From Streptomyces sp. NRRL S-350 (GTDB lineage Bacteria > Actinomycetota > Actinomycetes > Streptomycetales > Streptomycetaceae), in NCBI RefSeq assembly GCF_000719705.1, contig NZ_JOHO01000007.1:174621-238620 (forward strand): a DNA stretch of 64,000 nt, in the 5' to 3' direction. The notes beneath the pieces were generated by a model. The model was not told the DNA's origin, did no database searches, and saw only the letters and a list, made by a program, of their open reading frames with translations. Position 1 is the first letter of the stretch; the number at the start of each line of letters is the position of its first letter. Made by a program: the position numbers and the translations under genes. Shown piece after piece: positions 8,203 to 17,928 of the stretch.

Positions 8203-9057
8203 TCACTCCCCACCGGCGGCCTGTGGCAGGTCCACGAAGGAGTAGGGCGGCCACGGCCCGGTGAGCTCCACCCGCAGGACCCGGGCGTGGGCGTGCCGGA
8301 GGTCGTCGACGACGCGGGCGAACTCGTCGGTGCGGGAACGGTCCACCAGGTAGGCGCCGTTGAGGAGCATCGCCTCACGAATTCCCGTCGCCTCCGGGGC
8401 CTGTGGGGGGTGCTCGGCGGCTTCGGCGGCGAAGGCGGTCAGCACGTCGTGGAGCTGCCGGGCGTGTGCGCTCGCCTCGGCCAGTGACCGCGCGCTGCGG
8501 TCGCGCGCCGCCCGGCGGCGCAGCAGGTAGGCGGTCCCCGGCCGGTCGTCCACGGGGTTCCCCTGGGTGTCGCCGTTCTCAGCGGAGCCGCCGCTCTCCG
8601 GGCCGTCGGTGTGCTCCCCGGTGCCCGGGTCCGGCCGGTCGCGCAGGGTGGTGGCGTCGAGGTAGGCCTTGATGCCCCACTCGGTGCGGTCGGCGATGCG
8701 TTCGAGGATGGCGTGGAACTCCCGGTGGTGGGCGCCGAGCAGGTCGAGGACGCGGCGGTCGTCGCGGTAGAGGGTGGCGAAACGCAGCGGCAGGGTCCGG
8801 TGGGCCCGGGCCAGGGTGTCGATGACGTGGTGGTGGGCGCGCACCGCGCGCTCCAGCCAGGCGGTGTCCTCCAGGTGGCGGTGCAGGGCGGGGGCGGCGA
8901 AGTCCGCGCTCGGCACCGAGCCGACGGCTGCGGCGAGGTCTTCGGCGAGGAGCAGCCGGGGGTGCTCGCCGGCCACACCGCTGAGGCCGTGCAGGACGGC
9001 GGGGTCGGCGCCGCCGGGTGCCACCGCGTAGAGCCAGGTGTAGCGGTCCGCGGTCAT
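8203..9057 (-). CDS. gvpL: Gas vesicle protein GvpL (GvpL/GvpF family)
   Basis: 284 residues, GvpL/F family: N-terminal TWLYAVAP, central LPLRFATLYRDDRRVLDLL, C-terminal NGAYLVDRSRTDEFARVVDDL and GPWPPYSFVDLP. GvpF and GvpL are minor assembly proteins that contact GvpA. A hydrophilic insert rich in Gly/Asp lies near residues 150-180. It overlaps gvpJ by four bases. The second family member in this cluster is gvpF at 10408-11199. Confidence 0.93.
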   Translation of the reverse strand: MTADRYTWLYAVAPGGADPAVLHGLSGVAGEHPRLLLAEDLAAAVGSVPSADFAAPALHRHLEDTAWLERAVRAHHHVIDTLARAHRTLPLRFATLYRDDRRVLDLLGAHHREFHAILERIADRTEWGIKAYLDATTLRDRPDPGTGEHTDGPESGGSAENGDTQGNPVDDRPGTAYLLRRRAARDRSARSLAEASAHARQLHDVLTAFAAEAAEHPPQAPEATGIREAMLLNGAYLVDRSRTDEFARVVDDLRHAHARVLRVELTGPWPPYSFVDLPQAAGGE

Positions 9058-9551
9058 GGCGGGTTGCCGCCTCTGCGGCGGGTCCCGGATCCGCCGGACG
9101 GCCTTGCGGAGACCGCGCGTCGGGCGGGGCGCGGCGCAGAGGCGGCGTCGGCCTCGGCGTCCGCGTCGCTCTCGTCCTCCGGTTCGGCGCGGGCGGGCGG
9201 CCCGGCCCGGGCGGCCGGTTCGCCGCGGCCGGCTTCGAGTTCGCCCAGGCGCTCGCGCAGGCGCCGGTTCTCCGCGGCCAGGTCGCGTCGGCCGGAGGAC
9301 AGCGTCGGGTCGTGCTCCCACCAGTCGATGCCCATCTCCCTGGCCCGGTCGACCGAGGCGATCAGCAGCCTGATCTTGATCGTGAGCAGTTCGATGTCCA
9401 GGAGGTTGATGCGGATGTCCCCGGCGATGACGATGCCCTTGTCCAGGACGCGTTCGAGGAGGTCGGCGAGGTTGGCCGGCTGCGGTGCGGCGGCGGTCCG
9501 GGGTGCCGCCGGCAGGGCGCCTGCGCCGCGCCAGGGGGCCAGGTCGCTCAT
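9054..9551 (-). CDS. gvpJ: Gas vesicle protein GvpJ
   Basis: 165 residues. The GvpA-like core NLADLLERVLDKGIVIAGDIRINLLDIELLTIKIRLLIASV is followed by a coiled-coil-like segment (RDLAAENRRLRERLGELEAG) and an acidic then basic disordered tail. GvpJ is a minor component proposed to help nucleate gas vesicles. It overlaps gvpO (ATGA) upstream and gvpL downstream. Confidence 0.92.
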   Translation of the reverse strand: MSDLAPWRGAGALPAAPRTAAAPQPANLADLLERVLDKGIVIAGDIRINLLDIELLTIKIRLLIASVDRAREMGIDWWEHDPTLSSGRRDLAAENRRLRERLGELEAGRGEPAARAGPPARAEPEDESDADAEADAASAPRPARRAVSARPSGGSGTRRRGGNPP

Positions 9552-10162
9552 GACTGCGCCTCCCGTTGGACGCGACCGCGGTGGTAGCGGTCTTCTCTGC
9601 GGTAGGAGACCAGGTCTCCGCCCGGGTCGAGGACGACCTCGTAGAGGGCGAGGATGTCGGTGGAGTCGGGGACGCGGCGGCTCTCCAGCACTTCGATGCC
9701 GACCCGCCAGCCGTCGTCGGTCCGCTCCAGGGCGGTGACGCCCTCCGGTGTGCGCCCGGTGAGGGCCTGGACGTGGGCGGCGGCGTGGGCGGCGGCCTGG
9801 GCGGCGCCGAGCCGGGCGGCCGTTCTCGCGGGCGGGGGTGTGGTCTCGGCTTCGCCGGTACGGCTGCGGGCGGTGGGCCGCCGGGGGCGGGGTTCGGCCT
9901 CGTCGGTGTCGGCCCTGCGGCGTGGGGTCCGTCCGGCGGGCTCGCGGTCGGCGGACGGGGCTCGGGTCCGTCGCCGTGGGGGCCGGTCCGGTTCGGGCGG
10001 CTCGCTGTCGGTCGGCTCCGGGTCCGGCTCTTCCAAGTCCGGCTCTTCCGGGTCCGGCTGGTCGGGTTCGGGCGGCTCGGACCGGGGCCGTTCCGCGTCG
10101 CGCGGGCGGCGGCGGGCCGGGCGCTCCGCCGGGCGGCGGGGTCGGGGTTCAGGTTCGGGCAC
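9548..10162 (-). CDS. gvpO: Gas vesicle protein GvpO
   Basis: 204 residues. The first 110 are a Pro/Glu/Arg-rich disordered region with DLEEPDPEPTDSEPPEP-like repeats. The conserved GvpO domain follows: VQALTGRTPEGVTALERTDD, WRVGIEVLE, STDILALYEVVLD and DLVSYRREDRYHRG. GTG start at 10162, only 3 bases after the gvpG stop. The long disordered arm is larger than in most GvpO proteins. Confidence 0.92.
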   Translation of the reverse strand: MPEPEPRPRRPAERPARRRPRDAERPRSEPPEPDQPDPEEPDLEEPDPEPTDSEPPEPDRPPRRRTRAPSADREPAGRTPRRRADTDEAEPRPRRPTARSRTGEAETTPPPARTAARLGAAQAAAHAAAHVQALTGRTPEGVTALERTDDGWRVGIEVLESRRVPDSTDILALYEVVLDPGGDLVSYRREDRYHRGRVQREAQS

Positions 10163-10165
10163 GGT

Positions 10166-10417
10166 TCACACCTCCCCGCCTCCCGGGGTCGGTGGCGCGG
10201 TCCACAGGCGCTGCACCAGTTCCGCCTCCTGGGCGTCCGCGTCCTCCTCGCTGATGGCGCCGGCCTCCCTGGCGGCCTGGACGTCCATGAGGCGGCGGCG
10301 GATGAGGGCCGGGTCGTTCAGCTCGCGCAGTGCCTGTTCGTGCAGCTTCTCGGCCACCCACACGACGCCCCGCACGGGTGCGAGCGGCAGGGTGAGGAGG
10401 CCGGTGATCAGTCCCAT
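10166..10417 (-). CDS. gvpG: Gas vesicle protein GvpG
   Basis: 83 residues: MGLITGLLTLPLAPVRGVVW, then WVAEKLHEQALRELNDP and a helical EEDADAQEAELVQRL segment. This is the compact GvpG signature, a minor protein thought to cooperate with GvpF. It overlaps gvpF by ten bases, so translation is likely coupled. Confidence 0.92.
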   Translation of the reverse strand: MGLITGLLTLPLAPVRGVVWVAEKLHEQALRELNDPALIRRRLMDVQAAREAGAISEEDADAQEAELVQRLWTAPPTPGGGEV

Positions 10418-11199
10418 GGCTCCTGCCCCCGCGCGTCGACGATCTGTGAGGCGAAGTCGTAGGGCGCCAGGGGGCCGAGCAGGCGGAGTTCGATCCGCTC
10501 GCTCCAGGCGGCCGCCAGGTCCTCGACCACGCGTTCGAACTCCTTCCGGCGGTCGTGCCGGACGAGGAAGGCGGCCCGGACCGCCTCGTCGGGGGAGGCG
10601 TCGGAGTGCGAGGTCTCGGCGGCCAGCGGCGCGAGCGACCGGACGAGGTGTTCGGTGTCGGACTGCCCCCTGACGGTGAGTTCCTGGGAGACCAGTTCGC
10701 CGAGTTGGATGCGGCGGTAGCGGGCGGCGTCCTCGGGCAGCGCGGCGATCTGCTCCCGCAGGCGGGCGATGTCCGCGCGCTCGTCGACGATCTCCCGCAG
10801 CACCTCGTCCTGCCGGTAGGTTCCGCGGACGGTGAACTGGGCGAGGCCGTCGAGATCCTGGAGCGCTGCCAGGAACCGCTGTTCGTGCGGGGCGAGCAGT
10901 TCGTCGGCGACCGCCGCCGCGTCGCGCACCACGGAACCGAACCGGAACGGGAGGACCGCGGTGCGCGCGGCCGCCAGGACGTCCAGGACGCGGGCGTGAC
11001 CGCGCAGGTCCCGGGGGGTGCCGAGCGGCCGGTCGGGGTCGATCTCGCTGACCACGGCGGCGAGCCGGCCGTACCCGACCAGGGTGACGGGCGAGGGCGG
11101 GTCACCGACGCCTTCGACGTCCCCCGGCGCGGGCGTACCGGCCGGGACGACGCCGTACACGTAGCAGGCCGTGGCCGGTGCCGGCGGGGTGGCGTTCAT
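10408..11199 (-). CDS. gvpF: Gas vesicle protein GvpF (GvpL/GvpF family)
   Basis: 263 residues, second GvpL/F protein of the cluster: N-terminal CYVYGVVPAG, VLPFRFGSVVRDAAAVADELL, TVRGTYRQDEVL and C-terminal AFLVRHDRRKEFERVVEDLA with GPLAPYDFA. The stop of gvpA and this ATG share one base. Position next to gvpA matches the streptomycete order A-F-G. Confidence 0.93.
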   Translation of the reverse strand: MNATPPAPATACYVYGVVPAGTPAPGDVEGVGDPPSPVTLVGYGRLAAVVSEIDPDRPLGTPRDLRGHARVLDVLAAARTAVLPFRFGSVVRDAAAVADELLAPHEQRFLAALQDLDGLAQFTVRGTYRQDEVLREIVDERADIARLREQIAALPEDAARYRRIQLGELVSQELTVRGQSDTEHLVRSLAPLAAETSHSDASPDEAVRAAFLVRHDRRKEFERVVEDLAAAWSERIELRLLGPLAPYDFASQIVDARGQEPWD

Positions 11200-11644
11200 C
11201 AGTCACGCTCCCTGCGCTTCGCGGCGGGCCGCGGCCGCCTCCTGGGCCGTTCCTCCGGCTCTTCCTCGGGCTCCTCCTCGTCCCCGCCGCCGCGGACCCG
11301 GTCGACCACGTCGCCGACCGTCTCCTTCACGCCCTCCAGTGCGCCGCGCGTCTTGTGACGGGCCCCGCCCTCACGCATGTCCTGCATCAGCTCCGGCAGC
11401 CCCTCGCTCTTGTCGTTCGCGAGGTCCAACCGGTTGACGGCTTCGGCGAACCGCAGATAGGTGTCCACGCTGGCCACGACGATGCGCGCGTCGACGGTCA
11501 GCAGTTCGATCCCCACGAGGGAGACCCGCAGGTAGATGTCGATGACCAGGCCCTTGTCCAGGATGAGGTCGATGACGTCCACCAGGCCGCTGGACGAGGG
11601 ACGGTCCAGGTAGTGGCTGGGACGCGGGGCAACGGTCACTGTTC

Positions 11645-11648
<4 letters not shown>
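11199..11648 (-). CDS. gvpA: Major gas vesicle structural protein GvpA, C-terminally extended
   Basis: 149 residues. Residues 20-80 are the GvpA shell domain: [40 protein letters not shown], then [14 protein letters not shown]. The usual GvpA is about 70-80 residues; here a further 65-70 residues of charged sequence (acidic [11 protein letters not shown] then basic [12 protein letters not shown]) extend beyond the shell domain, as in streptomycete homologues. GTG 11648 overlaps the upstream stop by four bases; a second GTG nine bases downstream is an alternative start. Confidence 0.93.
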
Positions 11649-12954
<1,306 letters not shown>

Positions 12955-12958
<4 letters not shown>

Positions 12959-13965
12959 CCGCGCTTGGCTGCCGACGTCCGCCCGGTGGCGCTCTTACGG
13001 GCCGTCGCCGTACCCGCCGCCTTCCGCGTGGACGACGAGGACGCCGTCTTCTTCGCGGCCGCCGTGCTCTTGCGCGGTGCTGCCGCCTTCTTCGCCGGAG
13101 CTTTCTTCGCTGCGGCCTTTCGCGCCGGAGCCTTCCCTGCCGGAGCCTTCCCTGCCGGGGCGGCCTTTCCTGCCGGGGCGGCCTTTCCTGCCGGCGCCTT
13201 CCGCGCGGGAGCCGTCCGCTCCGCGGCCTTCCGCGCCGGGGCCTTCCGCTCGGTGTCCTTCGCGGCCGGGGCCGCCCGCGCGGTCCGGGAAGTCCCGCCC
13301 GAAGCCGCCTTCCGCGTGCCCGTGGCCGCCTTCGAGCCGGAGGAGGCCGCCCTCGCCGCCGGGCGGGTGGAGCGCCCGGAAGGCGCCGAATCCCGCTTGG
13401 GGGCGCTGCTCGTACGGCTCGTCCCACTCCGTGAGGAGCGACGCGCCGACGGCTTCTCGGGCTCCGACTCCTGCTCCTGCTCCTGCTCGTCCTCGGGCTC
13501 CTCTTCCTGGTCCTCCTCGTCCTCCTGGCCCTCCGGCTCCTCCTGGTCCTCCTGGTCCTCGTGATCGCTGTCGCCCTGGTCCTCCTGCTCGTCCTCGCCG
13601 TCGTTCCCGCCCTCGTACTCCTCCTCGCGCTCGTCCCCCTCCTTGCCCTCCTTGCCGTCGTCGGCCGATTCCGCGCGCAGGGACTCGACGTGCTGCTGCA
13701 GGCGATCGGTCAGCGCCTCCACCCGGTTGCTCGCGGCTGCGACAGCCGCCTTCTTCCCCGCTTCCTTCAGCTCCCCCTGGACGTCGTCCGCCAGGCGGCG
13801 CAGTTGCGGCGACGACTCCATCAGCTCCCCGAGGAGCACGCCAGGATTGGCGCTCAGTTTCTTCCCCGCTGCCATACCGGCCAGAGCCAGCGCCCACCGA
13901 GCCTTGTGCCAGCGCCCGAGAACGTAGCCCGCGGCCACTGCAGCGGCAAGCTTCGCATTCTTCAT
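12955..13965 (-). CDS. Histone H1-like protein heading the gas vesicle operon
   Basis: 336 residues. The N-terminus has a weakly hydrophobic stretch (AKLAAAVAAGYVLGRWHKA) and helices, followed by an acidic Glu/Asp/Gln region, then about 130 residues of Lys/Ala/Pro repeats (APAGKAPAGKAPARKAAAKK) like the C-terminus of bacterial H1-like proteins. ATG 13965 is chosen over upstream options because AGGGAAA precedes it at proper spacing. It is the first gene of the operon; 13966-14244 is non-coding and must hold the promoter, but no confident -35/-10 is visible. It may be the streptomycete GvpY/T-type accessory protein. Confidence 0.7.
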
Positions 13966-14244
13966 GACAATTTCCCTGGAAAGGCGGCCGACCGGCATTC
14001 TCGTTACCGATCCGTTCGACATGCCCGCCTACCCCCACACTCCCGACCCACACACCGCATTGACGGGCGATCCCAAATCCGGACATTTCACCATCAGAGG
14101 GACACATCTTGGCTGCGCTACGTAACCGATGGCGGGGGCGCCGCGGAGGAACTTCCTCCCCGTCCGGTTCCGTACCGAATTCGGTTCGTCCGTAGACAAA
14201 TAGACCGGCCGTCGGTCGGAAGGAATTCCGTCCGCCGCATCGAT

Positions 14245-15099
14245 TCAAGGGCGGCGGTACGCGGCCGTCGCGATCTCGACGAAGGACCGGATCAACGGGT
14301 TGGCGTCGCCGTCGTTCCACACCGCCACCACGCGGCTCGGCGCCATGTCGACCAGCGGCACCACGGTCAACTCCCCCGGCAGGTCCGGCCCGAGCGGGGC
14401 CAGGCCGACCGTGCCGTTCCACAGCACGGCCTGCAGGCACTCCTGGACGGCGCGCACCACCGGGCCCTCGCGTGGCCTGCCGCCGTTCCAGTAGGACTGC
14501 CACGCGGGGTCGGTGCCCGGCGGAAACCGGAACCAGCGGCGGCCGTCCAGGTCGGCCAGGTGCAGCCGGTCGCGGCGGGCCAGCGGATCGTCGGCGCGCA
14601 GGACCGCGCCGACCGGGTCGGTCCGCAGCGCACGTACCGTCAGGGCGGTCTCGTCGAAGGGCGCCCGGGTCAGGGCGACGTCGACCAGCCCGGCGCGCAG
14701 TCCGCAGGTGGGGTCGGTCAGGTCGGTGTCGCGGATGCGGATGTCGACGCCGGGGTGGTGCCGGCGGTAGGCGGCGGCCAGCCTGGTGGTGTCGGGGTCG
14801 GTGCCGTCGCCCAGGAGGCCGACGGTGATGGCCGCGGTGCCGGCCGCGGTGCCGACCCGTGCGCGGAGGCGGTCGGCGTGGTCGAGGAGGGCCCGCGCCT
14901 CGTCGAGCAGGACCGAGCCCACCGGCGTGAGCGTGACGCCGGTGGGCGAGCGGGTGAACAGCAGGGCACCGATGTCGGCCTCCAACTGCTTGATCGCCCG
15001 GCTCAGCGGCGGCTGGCTGATGTGCAGTCGGGTGGCGGCCCGGCCGAAGTGGAGTTCCTCGGCGACGGCCACGAAGTAGCGCAAGGTGCGTAGCTCCAC
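14245..15099 (-). CDS. LysR-family transcriptional regulator
   Basis: 284 residues from GTG 15099. The N-terminal winged HTH is classic (VELRTLRYFVAVAEELHFGR, RLHISQPPLSRAIKQLEADI); the effector-binding domain follows (TAAITVGLLGDGTDPDTTRL). It is divergent to a cupin gene, and a LysR-type T-N11-A palindrome lies between them, so regulation of the cupin and of itself is inferred. An in-frame upstream start exists but would run through the palindrome, so the GTG is preferred. Confidence 0.9.
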   Translation of the reverse strand: MELRTLRYFVAVAEELHFGRAATRLHISQPPLSRAIKQLEADIGALLFTRSPTGVTLTPVGSVLLDEARALLDHADRLRARVGTAAGTAAITVGLLGDGTDPDTTRLAAAYRRHHPGVDIRIRDTDLTDPTCGLRAGLVDVALTRAPFDETALTVRALRTDPVGAVLRADDPLARRDRLHLADLDGRRWFRFPPGTDPAWQSYWNGGRPREGPVVRAVQECLQAVLWNGTVGLAPLGPDLPGELTVVPLVDMAPSRVVAVWNDGDANPLIRSFVEIATAAYRRP

Positions 15100-15108
15100 G
15101 CCGCAACG

Positions 15109-15123
15109 ATACCCAGGGGGTAT
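15109..15123. promoter_or_regulatory. LysR-type operator (T-N11-A palindrome)
   Basis: ATACCCAGGGGGTAT is a 6-bp perfect inverted repeat (ATACCC/GGGTAT) around AGG that matches the T-N11-A rule. It lies 9 bases upstream of the LysR GTG start and about 57 bases upstream of the divergent cupin start. Confidence 0.6.
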
Positions 15124-15180
15124 CGGCCTCACGGAACAGGTCTTGGACAGCGGCCGGGCTACGGCGGTGCACTCGTGGGC

Positions 15181-15681
15181 ATGACCGAAGAAGCGAAGTC
15201 CGACGAGTCGCGGACCAACGGAGCGCAGGCCGCCCCCGCCGTATCAGTGGTGGGCCCCGGCGACGGCGAGACGATCCTCCTGGGCCCCACGCGCATGCGC
15301 GTCCTGGAGGACGGCAGCCACACCGGCCACCGCCTCGCGATCACCGAGTCCCTCCTCGCCCCGCACACCCAGGGGCCGCCGCAGCACCGCCACGCCCGGC
15401 ACGACGAGGCGTTCTACGTCCTGTCCGGCGCCGTGGAGTTCACCGTCGGGGAGGAGCACTACGCCGCCCCCGCCGGCACGTTGGTGGTGGTTCCGCCCGG
15501 CGCCCCGCACACCTTCGCCAACCTGACGGACCAGCCCGCCGTCATGCTCAGCGTGTTCACCCCCGACCTGTACGTCCAGTACTTCCGGGATCTCCGGGAC
15601 GCGCTGGCCGACGGCCGGCCGCTGTCGCCCCGGGCCAACCTCGACGCGATGGGCCGCTACGCGACCGAACCGGCCACGTGA
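15181..15681 (+). CDS. Cupin-domain protein
   Basis: 166 residues, single cupin beta-barrel. Motif 1 is GPPQHRHARHDEAFYVLSG with metal-ligand His and Glu residues; motif 2 is APAGTLVVVPPGAPHTFAN. Such small cupins bind a metal and small ligands; the substrate is unknown. A GTG six bases upstream (15175) is an alternative start. Divergent from the LysR gene, its likely regulator, and followed by a DoxX gene. Confidence 0.88.
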   Translation: MTEEAKSDESRTNGAQAAPAVSVVGPGDGETILLGPTRMRVLEDGSHTGHRLAITESLLAPHTQGPPQHRHARHDEAFYVLSGAVEFTVGEEHYAAPAGTLVVVPPGAPHTFANLTDQPAVMLSVFTPDLYVQYFRDLRDALADGRPLSPRANLDAMGRYATEPAT

Positions 15682-15690
15682 ACGAGGACC

Positions 15691-15776
15691 GCGCACGAGA
15701 ACCACGCACGGGAACCGCACGAGAACCGAGGACGAGAACCGCCGACCGGCACCACGAGCGGGACACCACGGACGGG
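15691..15776 (+). repeat. Imperfect short direct repeats between cupin and DoxX genes
   Basis: Units of the form GCACGAGAACC or GACGGGAACC recur about every 12-24 bases through this intergenic stretch. Their role is unknown; the last copy provides the weak ribosome site (GACGGGA) of the DoxX gene. Confidence 0.5.
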
Positions 15777-15780
15777 AACC

Positions 15781-16140
15781 ATGAACATCGCCTACTGGAT
15801 CGTCGCGGCGCCCCTCGCCCTCTTCTACGCCTACGCGGGTGCGATGAAGGTGCTCCGCAGCCGGGACCGGCTCCGACCGATGATGGCCTGGGTCGACCGC
15901 GTGCCCCTGCCCGCGGTCCGGGCGCTGGGGACGGTCGAGGCAGTCGGCGCCACCGGGCTGCTCCTGCCGCCGCTGACCGGCGTCGCCCCCGCGCCGGCGC
16001 CGGCCGCGGCCATCGGGTTCGTCCTCCTGCAGCTCGGTGCGGTCGCCGTGCACCTGACCGGCGAGGACCGACGGATCACGCTCAACGCCGGGCTCTTCGC
16101 GGCCGCGGCCGTGACCGCCTGGCTGGCCACCGCGACGTGA
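15781..16140 (+). CDS. DoxX-like membrane protein
   Basis: 119 residues with four hydrophobic segments: IAYWIVAAPLALFYAYAGAM, the region around LGTVEAVGATGLLLPPLTG, AAAIGFVLLQLGAVAVHL, and NAGLFAAAAVTAWLATAT. The pattern AYAGAMKVL then VEAVGATGLLLPPLTG matches the DoxX/DoxD-like family of small quinone-associated membrane proteins. Same direction as the cupin gene 100 bases upstream, probably one transcript. Confidence 0.82.
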   Translation: MNIAYWIVAAPLALFYAYAGAMKVLRSRDRLRPMMAWVDRVPLPAVRALGTVEAVGATGLLLPPLTGVAPAPAPAAAIGFVLLQLGAVAVHLTGEDRRITLNAGLFAAAAVTAWLATAT

Positions 16141-16177
16141 CCGGGCGACGGCTGTCGACCCGGCCGGGCGGCCCCCG

Positions 16178-16606
16178 TCAGACGGGCCCTTCGGGGGCCA
16201 GGAGGAGATCGGCCCACACGGTCTTGCCGGGGCCCTCGGGGAACACGCCCCAGCGCAGCGCCAGGCGGTCGATGATCACCAGGCCGTACCCGCCGATCTG
16301 ACCCGGCCGGTGCCCCTCCGGGAGGGGCAGGTCGGTGGCCGGGCCGGGGTCGGTGACGGAGATCCGCAGCCGGGTGCGGCGCTGGACGACGTCCAGGGCG
16401 AGGGCGCCGCCCCCGTGCCGGACGGCGTTGGTGAGCAGTTCCGCCGCGACGAGCTGGGCGTCCTGCCCGGCCTGCTCGGCCACGAGGTGCCAGTCGGCGA
16501 GGGCACGGCGGATGAACGCCAGGCCTTCGCTGACGGGCATCGCGTCCTCGGCGAAGGGCAGCTGCCGATGGCGGCGCGCCGGTGCGGGATGGGTGTCGGT
16601 GTCCAT
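16178..16606 (-). CDS. HATPase_c_2 anti-sigma-type ATP-binding protein
   Basis: 142 residues with N-box AELLTNAVRHGGGAL, DPGPATDLP (G1 region) and GGYGLVIIDRLALRWG. A small RsbW-like kinase domain without a sensor module. It is followed upstream on the same strand by a STAS gene (16682-17053), giving a second kinase/STAS pair in the window. Confidence 0.88.
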   Translation of the reverse strand: MDTDTHPAPARRHRQLPFAEDAMPVSEGLAFIRRALADWHLVAEQAGQDAQLVAAELLTNAVRHGGGALALDVVQRRTRLRISVTDPGPATDLPLPEGHRPGQIGGYGLVIIDRLALRWGVFPEGPGKTVWADLLLAPEGPV

Positions 16607-16681
16607 GGCGGCCCCGAACTGCTTCGGTTGGATCTCGTCTCTGGACCGGGACGGATACCCGGTCGGACCGGGGCCATGCGC

Positions 16682-17053
16682 TCAGCCGGGTGCCGTACCC
16701 GGCGGACGGTGCCGGACGGCGTCCTCGGCGGTGGCGTGCACGGGGAACAGCGGGGCGGTCCCGGTGAGTTCCAGCACGCGCACCGTCCTCGGGGAGGGGG
16801 CGACCAGCACGAACCGGATGCGGTCGTCGAGGGCGCGGCGGCGGGCTTCGAGGAGCAGGTTGAGGCCGGTGGAGGTGAACAGGTCCACTCCGGCCAGGTC
16901 GACCGCGAGCAGGGCCGGCCGCTGGTCCAGAGCGGCGCCCAGGGCCTCGGCGGCGAGCGGGCCGCCGTCGATGATCATGTCCCCGGCGAAGGAGCACACG
17001 AGAGCGTCGCCGCAGCGGACGGTTTCCGACTTCAGGCAGGGAAGCACCGTCAT
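16682..17053 (-). CDS. STAS-domain anti-sigma-factor antagonist
   Basis: 123 residues. STAS core GDMIIDGGPLAAEALGAAL and AGVDLFTSTGLNLLLEARR with a Ser at the phosphorylation position (FTSTG). ATG 17053 follows a strong GGAGGAG site. Located just upstream of an HATPase gene on the same strand; partner-switching between them is inferred. Confidence 0.88.
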   Translation of the reverse strand: MTVLPCLKSETVRCGDALVCSFAGDMIIDGGPLAAEALGAALDQRPALLAVDLAGVDLFTSTGLNLLLEARRRALDDRIRFVLVAPSPRTVRVLELTGTAPLFPVHATAEDAVRHRPPGTAPG

Positions 17054-17101
17054 CTCCTCCTCACCGTCTCCCCGGCGTCTCCTCCCGGGTTTCCCCTCGC
17101 C

Positions 17102-17416
17102 TCACGGGCCGGCCTGCGCGGGCACCCGCACCTCGGCGGCGGAGGCCGCTGCCCCGGTGCCCGGCTCCGGCCACGCGGACGCGATGCGTTCCAGGCCCTG
17201 CCACAGGTCGAGGGCCTGCTCGCGCAGCCCGACGACGGTGCTGCTGCCCGCCTCGACCGCGCTGAGGTAGGCGTCCATGCCGGTGACGGCGTGGCTCACC
17301 TGCCGGCGCAGCAGCTCGATCCGGCTGCGGTCCTCGGCGCTCTCACCGGATGCGCCGATCCGTTCGGCGAGCAGGGACGTGAGCCGTTCCAGGGCTTGCC
17401 TGTTCATCGGGTCCAC
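17102..17416 (-). CDS. Small helical hypothetical protein
   Basis: 104 residues from GTG 17416, which has a GGAGA site at good spacing; ATG 17407 is an alternative. The sequence is helical (NRQALERLTSLLAERIGAS, RIELLRRQVSHAVTGMDAYL, GLREQALDLWQGLERIA) with an Ala/Gly tail. It resembles small helical proteins found in streptomycete stress operons, but I do not recognise a family. Same direction as the STAS and kinase genes downstream, likely one operon. Confidence 0.65.
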   Translation of the reverse strand: MDPMNRQALERLTSLLAERIGASGESAEDRSRIELLRRQVSHAVTGMDAYLSAVEAGSSTVVGLREQALDLWQGLERIASAWPEPGTGAAASAAEVRVPAQAGP

Positions 17417-17536
17417 GGAACCATCTCCAGACAGCGGGCCGCCGCACGGATCCGGTGCGGAGTCGGCGTGAGCCGGGGTTGCTCCACTTTTCACCCGGTT
17501 GCCGAACGTGTCAACCATTGCACGAATCACATGTCG

Positions 17537-17557
17537 TGTTTCAGCAGTCGTGAAACA
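17537..17557. promoter_or_regulatory. Palindromic operator candidate upstream of a winged-helix gene
   Basis: TGTTTCA (17537-17543) and TGAAACA (17551-17557) form a perfect 7-bp inverted repeat with a 7-base spacer, 20 bases upstream of the regulator ATG. Spacing and position fit an autoregulatory operator; it lies between divergent genes. Confidence 0.6.
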
Positions 17558-17576
17558 GGGGTTCTATCGTAGAGGG

Positions 17577-17870
17577 ATGGAGAACGGTACGGCGAGTGAA
17601 CGGCAGTGGACCTTCCTGACCAACCACGCCCGGGTGCTGGTCCAGATAGCCCGCGACCCTGGCATCCGCGTACGTGACATCGCCACCCGGTGCCTCCTCA
17701 CCGAACGGGCGGTCCAACGCATCATCGCCGACCTCGAACTGGCCGGGTACCTCAGCCACGAGCGCCTGGGCCGCACCAACCACTACAGCGTCGCCACCAG
17801 CAAACCCCTGCGCCACCCCGCCGACGCCGGCCCCACCATCGCCGAACTCCTCGCCACCCTCCTGCGCTGA
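17577..17870 (+). CDS. Small winged-helix transcriptional regulator (ArsR/MarR-like)
   Basis: 97 residues. HTH region VLVQIARDPGIRVRDIATRC then LLTERAVQRIIADLELAGYL and the wing SHERLGRTNHYSVAT. Compact regulators of this type bind palindromes, and one lies directly upstream (17537-17557). No metal-binding cysteine pair of classical ArsR sensors is seen. ATG chosen with AGAGGG immediately upstream. Confidence 0.85.
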   Translation: MENGTASERQWTFLTNHARVLVQIARDPGIRVRDIATRCLLTERAVQRIIADLELAGYLSHERLGRTNHYSVATSKPLRHPADAGPTIAELLATLLR

Positions 17871-17885
17871 CGCGCCGACACGCCG

Positions 17886-17922
17886 CCGACCGCTGCCGGG
17901 CCTCGGGTCCGGCAGCGGTCGG
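17886..17922. terminator. Hairpin terminator, 14-bp stem
   Basis: CCGACCGCTGCCGG (17886-17899) pairs with 17909-17922 around a 9-base loop, between two converging genes. Confidence 0.82.
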
Positions 17923-17928
17923 CAGCGT

